A DNA stretch of 37,645 bases. Origin: Magnetococcales bacterium (GTDB taxonomy: Bacteria > Pseudomonadota > Magnetococcia > Magnetococcales > JADGCL01). The DNA is taken from the NCBI GenBank assembly GCA_015229005.1, contig JADGCL010000029.1:1-37645 (forward strand). The letters run 5' to 3'. The notes below the pieces were generated by a model. That model saw only the letters and a program-made list of their open reading frames with translations, was not told where the DNA came from and did no database searches. Every line of letters starts with the position of its first letter. The first letter of the stretch is position 1. Positions 31,963-37,645 of this stretch are shown here, one piece after another. The position numbers and the translations under genes were made by a program.

Positions 31963-33114
31963 ATGGGAGCGCGGATCCTGCTTTTCTATCCGGCGATGGC
32001 GCCGTATCGGGTCGACCTGTTCAACCGGCTTGCCGAAGAGGCGGTTTTTCGCGTCGTATTTCTTGACCGGGAAATCTATTATCACCGAGAGTTGGATCCA
32101 CGAGGGGTCACTGCGTCGCTTCGTTGTGACCATGGTTTTCTATCCGAAGGTTTTTCCTTGGGGGGGCGTTCGTTTCCCCTGGGACTCGGGGGGGAGATCG
32201 ACCGGTTTCGACCGCAGGCGGTGATCACGGTGGAGTACGCCTTGCCCACCCTTCTGGCCCTGTGGCACCGGCGGGGAAAAAGGCGGTACGGCCTGACCCT
32301 GTTGACGGCGGAGAATCCCTGGATTCTTGCCGAACGCCGGGGGGTTCGGGCGCTTCTGGCGCGTTACCTCCCGCGCCTTTGCGACAGTATGCTGGTTTAC
32401 TCCGAAGAGATGAAGAGTGCCTTCGAGGCCAGGGGGGTTGCCGGGGGGCGGCTTTTCGTGGCGGCCAATCACCACGAGGAGGGCGCCTTTCGTTCGCGAC
32501 TCGTCGACTCTCGGGTGCTTCTTTCCGGTATGCTGGAGAGGTATCGACTCGCGGGGCGGAAGGTTGTCCTTTTTGTTGGGCGGCTGGTGCGCGTGAAGGG
32601 GTTGGAGGCTCTGGTCCGGGCCTTTGCCCGGGTTGCACGGCGACTGCCGGAGGCGGTGCTGGTTCTGGTGGGGAGTGGTCCGGAAGCGGCAGCCCTGGGT
32701 CGACAGGCGGTTGCGGAGGGGGTTGGCGACCGGGTTCTCCTGCCAGGTCACCGGGAGGGGGCGGAGCTTGTGGCCTGGTATCACCTGGCGTCGCTCTTTG
32801 TCCTGAACAGCTTATGGGAGCCCTACGGGGCGGTGGTCAACGAGGCGCTTCTGGCGGGGGTCCCGGTGTTGTGTTCGCACCGGGCGGGAAGTCGGGCGCT
32901 TATCCGGGAGGGGTGGAATGGTCGGATCGTCGATCCCGAAGATTGCGATGCCCTGATGGCGGGTCTGGAGCGGGAGTTGATAGCGGCGCCGACGGCCGAG
33001 GTGACCGCTGTCCGGTTGCGGGACAGCCTGATGCCGGTCACTTTTCAGCGTGATGTCGATGGCTTTTTGGGGGCAGCGGACCTGGCCGCGCGAAGCTCAG
33101 GGGATCGCTCATGA
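31963..33114 (+). CDS. Glycosyltransferase, GT4 family (GT-B fold)
   Basis: A 383-residue enzyme beginning ARILLFYPAMAPYRVDLFNR, the start typical of GT4 members with 'PYR..LF..L'. It continues with PQAVITVEYALPTLLALWHR and TAENPWIL in the acceptor domain. The donor domain has VLFVGRLVRVKGLEALVRAF, LVGSGPEAAAL and the E-x7-E motif NSLWEPYGAVVNEALLAGVP. Start ATG 31963 has GGAGG 9 nt upstream; the frame is open further back inside the preceding GT2 gene but without conserved content. The stop overlaps the methyltransferase start as ATGA (33111-33114). Confidence 0.88.
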   Translation: MGARILLFYPAMAPYRVDLFNRLAEEAVFRVVFLDREIYYHRELDPRGVTASLRCDHGFLSEGFSLGGRSFPLGLGGEIDRFRPQAVITVEYALPTLLALWHRRGKRRYGLTLLTAENPWILAERRGVRALLARYLPRLCDSMLVYSEEMKSAFEARGVAGGRLFVAANHHEEGAFRSRLVDSRVLLSGMLERYRLAGRKVVLFVGRLVRVKGLEALVRAFARVARRLPEAVLVLVGSGPEAAALGRQAVAEGVGDRVLLPGHREGAELVAWYHLASLFVLNSLWEPYGAVVNEALLAGVPVLCSHRAGSRALIREGWNGRIVDPEDCDALMAGLERELIAAPTAEVTAVRLRDSLMPVTFQRDVDGFLGAADLAARSSGDRS

Positions 33115-33959
33115 GTGACGAGGCCGCAAGACCTGTCGGGGAGATGGACGATGCCCGGTCCGTTGCCGCTGCCCTGAGAGGCGAGTGTTTGTATGGGGAT
33201 GATTTCGATCTGGAGGGGATCCGCACCTGGTACGCCGATGAAGCGGAGGCCTATGCCGCCATGGGGGCGGGGAACCGGGATCGCTACACCTACGGCTACC
33301 ACGCCTTGAATTTCTACCATGGGTTCCGTTTTCTGCCGCCCGGGATTTTTGCCCATGCCCTGGGGTTTGGCAGTGCCTGGGGGGAGGAGTTCAAACCCCT
33401 GGCGGGGAGGGTCTCACGTCTGACTATTGTTGAGTCTTCAGCAGCCTACGGTGGTGACCGGGTCCATGGGATTCCGACGCGGTATGTCAAGCCGGAAGTG
33501 GAAGGGACCCTGCCCTTCGCCGAGGCCGAGTTCGATCTGATCTCCTGTCTGGGGGTGTTGCATCACCTTCCCAATGTAAGTCGTGTCGTCGGGGAGTTTT
33601 ATCGTTGTCTTGCCCCGGGCGGCCATGCCCTGATCAGCGAGCCCTGTGTTTCGATGGGGGACTGGCGTCGACCGCGACGGGGGCTTACGCGCCGCGAGCG
33701 GGGTATCCCGCTCGCGATCTTTCGCCGGATGCTCGGGGATGCGGGCTTTTTGGTGGTCAGTGAGCGCTATTGCATGATTCCCTGGCTCCCGCGTCTGGGG
33801 GATCGGCTGGGGATTGCCATCTTCAATCAGCCCTTTTTTACGAGGGTTGATGCGGTGGCCTCGCGTCTTTTGCAGTGGAACATGCACTACCATGGGACGC
33901 GTCTCTGGCAGAAGTTCAAACCTGCCAATGTATTTTATGTTTTGCGAAAGCCTGTGTGA
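33111..33959 (+). CDS. SAM-dependent methyltransferase (class I)
   Basis: A 282-residue protein. The methyltransferase core is seen as ALGFGSAWGEEFKPLAGRVS with LTIVESS (a degenerate motif I and following acidic strand end), then FAEAEFDLISCLGVLHHLPN (motif around strand 4) and YRCLAPGGHALISEP (motif after strand 5). A C-terminal 90-residue region, basic and hydrophobic, may contact a membrane or a glycan acceptor. Start ATG 33111 overlaps the previous stop, so it is coupled to the GT4 gene. In such a locus a sugar O-methyltransferase or a chain-capping methyltransferase is a reasonable inference, not shown by sequence. Confidence 0.78.
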   Translation: MSDEAARPVGEMDDARSVAAALRGECLYGDDFDLEGIRTWYADEAEAYAAMGAGNRDRYTYGYHALNFYHGFRFLPPGIFAHALGFGSAWGEEFKPLAGRVSRLTIVESSAAYGGDRVHGIPTRYVKPEVEGTLPFAEAEFDLISCLGVLHHLPNVSRVVGEFYRCLAPGGHALISEPCVSMGDWRRPRRGLTRRERGIPLAIFRRMLGDAGFLVVSERYCMIPWLPRLGDRLGIAIFNQPFFTRVDAVASRLLQWNMHYHGTRLWQKFKPANVFYVLRKPV

Positions 33960-34027
33960 CCAGGGAGAATCCAAGGGCTGGTGATTCGCCGGGGGGGGGA
34001 TGGCGGTGTTGACTGAGGAGAACGGCC

Positions 34028-35305
34028 ATGCGGATCTCGGTGGTCCACAACGAATACGGGCGGACGAGCGGCGAGGAGATTGTGGTTGGGCGCCTCATGG
34101 CCCTGCTCCGGGAGCACGGACACCATGTCTCTCCCTTTCTCCGTTCCAGCGCCATGATCGGGCGGATGCCCTTTGGCCAAATACGCGCTTTTTTTTCCGG
34201 GATATACAACCCATGGTCCCGCCGGGATTTTCGACAATTTCTGATGACGGAGAGACCGGATATCGTCCATATCCACAATTTGTATCCCCTGATCTCCCCG
34301 TCGATTCTTCTGGAGTGTCGCGCCTGTTCGATCCCGGTGGTGATGACGGTACATAATTTTCGTCTGTTGTGTCCCAATGGTCTTTTCATGAGCGGTGGCA
34401 GGGTTTGCACGGCCTGTTGTCGAGGTCGGGAATACTGGTGCCTCCTCAGGAATTGCGAGCGACAATGGCCCAAGAGCCTGGGATACGCATTGAGGAATGC
34501 GGTGGCAAGGCGCCTGGGATTTTTTCGGGATGCGGTCTGGCTCTACGCCACCCTGACTGAATTTCAAAAGCGGTGGCTGGTGGATTCCGGTATTCCCGAG
34601 GCGCGGGTCGTGGTGATTCCGAACATGGTTGAGTCCACCGCGGCGAACCTGATGTCCCCCGGAGAGGTGGGCTTGGAGGTTGGGAAGGAGCCGATTGTGG
34701 ATGGTGGTGTGGGCGGTGGGATGGTGGAGGGGGGGGATCAAAAGGGAAGAGGGGGCGGGGAAGGGTATGTGGCTTTCGTGGGGAGGGTGAGTCCGGAAAA
34801 GGGGGTGGAGACGCTTCTGGCGGCGGCGCGGCGGTTGCCGTCCATTCCTTTCCGGATTGCCGGGGAGTATGGACGGATGCCGCACTTGCCCGGAACTGCC
34901 CCGGCCAACGTTCGTTTTCTGGGGCATCTGGATGCGAAGGGGGTGTCCGAGGTTTACTCCGGGGCGAGAATGGTTGTCCAGTGCAGCCTCTGTTTTGAAG
35001 GGTTTCCGATGTCGGTGGTGGAGGCGATGGGGCACGGGCGGGCGGTGATCGGCTCACGCCTGGGTGGTTTGGCGGAGATTGTGGAAGATGGGGTGACGGG
35101 GAAACTCGTCGAAGCGGGGGACGAGACCGGGTTGGCGGCGGCGGTGCTTGATCTCTGGGGACGGCCGGAGGCAACGGCCAGGATGGGGGAGTTGGGTCGC
35201 CAGCGGGTGGCGAGCTGCTATTCGCCGGCCCGGTACTTCGATCGTCTTGAGCGGGCCTATGCCAAGGCCCTGAGGCTGGGGCCGCCGCTGTGGACGGAGG
35301 AGTGA
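34028..35305 (+). CDS. Glycosyltransferase, GT4 family, with Gly-rich insertion
   Basis: A 425-residue GT-B enzyme. The N-terminal domain shows MRISVVHNEYGRTSGEEIVV, PDIVHIHNLYPLISPSIL and VVMTVHNFRLLCPNGLFMSG, followed by a four-to-six-cysteine stretch (VCTACCRGREYWCLLRNC) seen in one GT4 subgroup. The donor domain has FVGRVSPEKGVETLLAAARR and the E-x7-E motif CFEGFPMSVVEAMGHGRAVI. Between the two domains, at about residues 206-243, lies a Gly/Glu/Val-rich insert (DGGVGGGMVEGGDQKGRGGG) where most relatives have a short linker. Start ATG 34028. A 68-nt gap separates it from the preceding methyltransferase; 6 nt separate it from the next gene. Confidence 0.88.
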   Translation: MRISVVHNEYGRTSGEEIVVGRLMALLREHGHHVSPFLRSSAMIGRMPFGQIRAFFSGIYNPWSRRDFRQFLMTERPDIVHIHNLYPLISPSILLECRACSIPVVMTVHNFRLLCPNGLFMSGGRVCTACCRGREYWCLLRNCERQWPKSLGYALRNAVARRLGFFRDAVWLYATLTEFQKRWLVDSGIPEARVVVIPNMVESTAANLMSPGEVGLEVGKEPIVDGGVGGGMVEGGDQKGRGGGEGYVAFVGRVSPEKGVETLLAAARRLPSIPFRIAGEYGRMPHLPGTAPANVRFLGHLDAKGVSEVYSGARMVVQCSLCFEGFPMSVVEAMGHGRAVIGSRLGGLAEIVEDGVTGKLVEAGDETGLAAAVLDLWGRPEATARMGELGRQRVASCYSPARYFDRLERAYAKALRLGPPLWTEE

Positions 35306-35311
35306 GATTCG

Positions 35312-36079
35312 ATGGGAGGGCGAAGAACCATTAAGTGCATGCCCGACGGTCGGGCGATGCTGAACGTCGGGTGTGGACCTCGTACCCATTTAGCTTTCAA
35401 TAATTTGGATTTTTCCCCCTATGCCCTGTTGGGTTCGCATCGCGGTCTGGTCAAGGTCCTGTACGGTCTGGGGTTGCTTTCGGCAAACCGGTACGAATCG
35501 CTTCGTGCCATCGACCCGGATATCATTTATTGGAATGTTCGTCGGGGGTTGCCCTTTGCCGATCGGGGTTTCGATCTGGTCTACCACTCGCATTTCATCA
35601 CGCACCTGGATCGGGAGGATGCGCTGGAGGTCACACATGAATGCTGGCGTGTTCTGAAGCCGGGGGGGATCGTCCGGGTGGTGGTGCCGGATTTGCGTCA
35701 GTTGGTCCTCGACTACGATTGGGCTTTTGGTCGGTTGGAGTCGGGCGAAAGCGCCTTCGAGGAGCATCAACGGGCCGTGGATGAGCTGTTCGAACTGATG
35801 GTCCGTCGGGTTCCGGTTGGAACCTCGCGGCAGCACCCGCTGGTGAGGGTATTGGAGATGGGGCTTCGTGGGGATATCCATGCACGGGGAGAGTCCCGAC
35901 GATGGCAATATGACCGTTTTTCGATGGCAGCACTGTTGCGGCAGGCGGGATTTCGGAAGACGGAATTGACGACTCCGGACAGGAGCCTGGTTGAGGGGTG
36001 GAATGCGTTTGGACTTGATCTCAATCCGGACGGATCGGTTTATAAACCCGGATCCCTGTTTATGGAGGGGATCAAGTAG
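35312..36079 (+). CDS. SAM-dependent methyltransferase (class I)
   Basis: A 255-residue methyltransferase. Motif I is AMLNVGCGPRTHLAFNNLDF. Then IIYWNVRRGLPFADRGFDLV, YHSHFITHLDREDALEVTHE and CWRVLKPGGIVRVVVPDLRQ give the strand 4/5 region, all standard for the Methyltransf_11-type family ('EC.RVLKPGG..R...PDL'). Start ATG 35312 has GGAGGAG about 9 nt upstream; ATG 35339 is a weaker alternative. It closes the plus-strand glycan series, 6 nt after the GT4 gene. Codons 100-117 (35608-35662) are present again, inverted and identical, at the right edge of the window, where that copy is broken. Confidence 0.85.
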   Translation: MGGRRTIKCMPDGRAMLNVGCGPRTHLAFNNLDFSPYALLGSHRGLVKVLYGLGLLSANRYESLRAIDPDIIYWNVRRGLPFADRGFDLVYHSHFITHLDREDALEVTHECWRVLKPGGIVRVVVPDLRQLVLDYDWAFGRLESGESAFEEHQRAVDELFELMVRRVPVGTSRQHPLVRVLEMGLRGDIHARGESRRWQYDRFSMAALLRQAGFRKTELTTPDRSLVEGWNAFGLDLNPDGSVYKPGSLFMEGIK

Positions 36080-36281
36080 GGTATTGTGACGGGCCGGGGA
36101 TGGCTGGCCAGTTTCCATGGGATGGTGTGATCCATTGAATTTGAAAGGGAGGGCAAATCCTGGTTTTGATTTTTTGGGTTGAAAACCCATCTATGGATTA
36201 TTGCAACGGGCTGGTGTGGTGGTGGGGGCACCTGCGGTCGACGGGCCGGGAGGTTTTGGTGGCCTGTGCATCGACGTGTCG

Positions 36282-37064
36282 TCATCCGACCGGACTCCGA
36301 CCGGTCAGGGCTGCAAACAACCGTCCATCGACCCTGAGGTCGGCGATATTGTGTTCGAGGGGGTGGTTTGGATGCCAGCGGGTGCGGTGGATGATGCCGG
36401 GTCTGGGTTTCGAGAATTGCATTCCCGGGATGGCGTAGGCGACGCTTTGAAAGCCGTGGGTGAGGGACCACTGGAGCAGTTTTTCGTTGAAGTGCCGCCG
36501 CATGCCAAAAGGGAATGAGAGGTGCTGGACCGGGTGATCGACGATGGCCTCCAGTCTCTCTTTGGCGGTGGTGATGTCACGGAGAGCCTCGGTGTGGGGG
36601 ATGGCGTTGAGGTTTTTATGGGAATGGGAATGACAGGCGATGGTGTGGCCGGCCTGGGCGAGTTGTCGGATCTCTGCGGCGCTGAGGCTTTGTCGGTCAC
36701 CGTGATGTTCGATTCTCTCGAAGTAGTCGGTGATGGTTCGAGGATCGGCTTCGTCGGCAATGGGTAACGTATTGACATAGAAAGTGGCTTGAATGCCAGA
36801 TTGTTGCAGAAGGGGCAGGAGGGCGAGCCAGGAGTGATAGTTGTCGTCGAAGCTGACGAAGAGGGATTTTCCGTCTGATTCATGCCAATGATCGGGGGTG
36901 GTGGAAGAATAGCCCAGCGAGCGAAAGTGGTGAAGACAGGAGGCGAGGGCACCCAACTCATTCGGGGCAATGGCATGGAAGTAGATGGCGATTTTTTCCG
37001 GGAGAGGTCGGCTCATGGCGAGGAGGTGGAACCGGCGAGCCAGGGCGATCAAGGTCGATTTCAT
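36282..37064 (-). CDS. Polysaccharide deacetylase family protein (NodB homology, CE4)
   Basis: A 260-residue CE4-type protein. Motif 1 is LFVSFDDNYHSW (D73, D74), motif 2 the HSHSH metal site (H145, H149), motif 3 SFPFG. QATFYVNTLP between motifs 1 and 2 is also typical. These enzymes remove N- or O-acetyl groups from sugars with a divalent metal. No clear signal peptide is present; a basic amphipathic start (KSTLIALARRFHLLAM) might associate with the membrane. Start ATG 37064 has AGGAG 9 nt upstream; TTG 37070 is less likely. It converges on the glycan block and probably edits the same glycan. Codon choice appears somewhat less GC-biased than its neighbours. Confidence 0.88.
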   Translation of the reverse strand: MKSTLIALARRFHLLAMSRPLPEKIAIYFHAIAPNELGALASCLHHFRSLGYSSTTPDHWHESDGKSLFVSFDDNYHSWLALLPLLQQSGIQATFYVNTLPIADEADPRTITDYFERIEHHGDRQSLSAAEIRQLAQAGHTIACHSHSHKNLNAIPHTEALRDITTAKERLEAIVDHPVQHLSFPFGMRRHFNEKLLQWSLTHGFQSVAYAIPGMQFSKPRPGIIHRTRWHPNHPLEHNIADLRVDGRLFAALTGRSPVG

Positions 37065-37272
37065 GCGCAAACACTCCTGGGAGGGTGCCGTTGGCCGTGG
37101 CAGGGTTCGATCGAGGAGGCTAACAACGTCGGGAGGTTGGAGGCAAGCCGGGCCAAACGATTTTGGTGAGTGGAGTACTTGACCCTCGGCGCTTCTTATG
37201 GCACCCTGCGCCGGCTTTTACGGGCGTGGGGGCTGGAGTCTCGGTGAGAGGTTCTCCGTCCGGTGTTGCGCA

Positions 37273-37348
<76 letters not shown>

Positions 37349-37364
37349 AAGAAAACAAACACTT

Positions 37365-37391
37365 ACGGCCATCCTCGCGGTGGCCGTTTTT
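37365..37391 (+). terminator. Rho-independent terminator of the tRNA-Lys gene
   Basis: Stem ACGGCCA (37365-37371) / TGGCCGT (37381-37387), a 9-nt loop and T5 (37387-37391), 16 nt after the tRNA CCA end. Confidence 0.85.
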
Positions 37392-37397
37392 GTTCCA

Positions 37398-37416
37398 GTA
37401 CCCACATAGTACCCAC
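37398..37416 (+). repeat. Direct repeat GTACCCAC beside tRNA-Lys
   Basis: GTACCCAC occurs at 37398-37405 and 37409-37416, 11 bp apart, just after the tRNA terminator. Short direct repeats at a tRNA 3' flank are often integrase arm-type sites, but no integrase gene is visible in the window, so this is only a hint. Confidence 0.3.
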
Positions 37417-37578
37417 CAGGAAGAAACTCTCTGGGCCAGAACCCAGGGGAGGGATTCGATCCTGGAGCTGCCCCCCTCCCCGATCCCCGACCAGGAGGGA
37501 TAGCCGTTCTCTGGATGGGCATCGTGCCGGTCAGAGAGAGAGGGCGTCACATTGCCGCCCGGGTGACGTAGCGAAACG

Positions 37579-37645
37579 CTACCCCATCGACGGCTTCAGA
37601 ACACGCCAGCATTCATGTGTGACCTCCAGCGCATCCTCCCGATCC
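37579..37645 (-). pseudogene. Truncated inverted copy of a methyltransferase gene fragment (runs off the window)
   Basis: Bases 37591-37645 are the exact reverse complement of 35608-35662, 55 of 55. On the minus strand they keep the methyltransferase frame (codons 100-117 of the gene at 35312), up to the VLKP of its conserved VLKPGG motif. Identity then stops and the frame reads Ser-Met-Gly-stop (TAG at 37579-37581), losing the C-terminal 138 residues. A perfect GTAGCG/CGCTAC hairpin (37568-37582) and a CGTCAC/GTGACG inverted repeat (37545-37550 / 37563-37568) lie at the breakpoint. The upstream part is beyond the window, so it is not known how much of the gene is duplicated, and an assembly or amplification chimera is possible. 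Confidence 0.75.

Noticed and set aside
36175-36189. Hairpin TGGGTT-GAA-AACCCA as a terminator for either converging gene
   Set aside because: The T-run lies before the stem on the plus strand and no T-run follows on either strand.

Overview
The window is GC-rich chromosomal DNA of a Gram-negative bacterium. KDO synthesis genes (kdsA, kdsB), an O-antigen ligase-type protein and a block of glycosyltransferases show that it makes lipopolysaccharide. A split glycine decarboxylase (gcvPA/gcvPB), an AcnB-type aconitase, a PocR-domain hybrid kinase and a Cys-rich MerR protein fit a proteobacterium outside the enteric group. A Magnetococcales-like or other environmental lineage is possible, but that placement is a guess from gene style. 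Nothing in the window settles the species.

Layout. 1-1275: the 3' end of cbiB/cobD and a threonine-phosphate decarboxylase-type gene (cobalamin side chain). 1345-3441: an AT-richer multi-spanning membrane protein that looks like a GT-C glycosyltransferase. 3574-12509: a dense plus-strand housekeeping run, kdsB, pyrG, kdsA, gcvT, gcvPA, gcvPB, eno. KdsB and KdsA supply KDO, PyrG supplies the CTP that KdsB uses, and the Gcv proteins feed one-carbon units; gcvH is absent. 12510-14916: a long hairpin, a Cys-rich MerR regulator, a small exported protein and two small convergent minus-strand genes of unknown role. 14917-19395: an SppA-type membrane protease, acnB behind a promoter carrying a palindrome, and a coiled-coil PD-(D/E)XK protein. 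19478-23593, minus strand: a cytosolic PocR-PAS hybrid histidine kinase and a secreted trypsin-like protease ending in Ig-like and dockerin-like repeats. 23790-25387: a tiny membrane protein and purB. 25432-36079: a surface-glycan block of three methyltransferases, four GT4-type enzymes, one GT2 enzyme and an O-antigen ligase/polymerase-like protein, several joined by ATGA overlaps. 36282-37064, minus: a polysaccharide deacetylase. 37273-37348: tRNA-Lys(CTT) with its terminator, then a short non-coding tail.

The most striking item is at the right edge. The last 55 bases are an exact inverted copy of an internal piece of the methyltransferase gene at 35312-36079. The copy reads into a stop codon four codons after the identity ends. 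It is either a recent duplication beside the tRNA gene or an assembly/amplification chimera. Other items worth a look are an inverted-repeat element in front of kdsB, a roughly 75-nt rod-like hairpin behind eno, a palindrome inside the acnB promoter, and a tandem 28-bp duplication across a glycosyltransferase stop codon. I did not find a clear defence, CRISPR or phage system.
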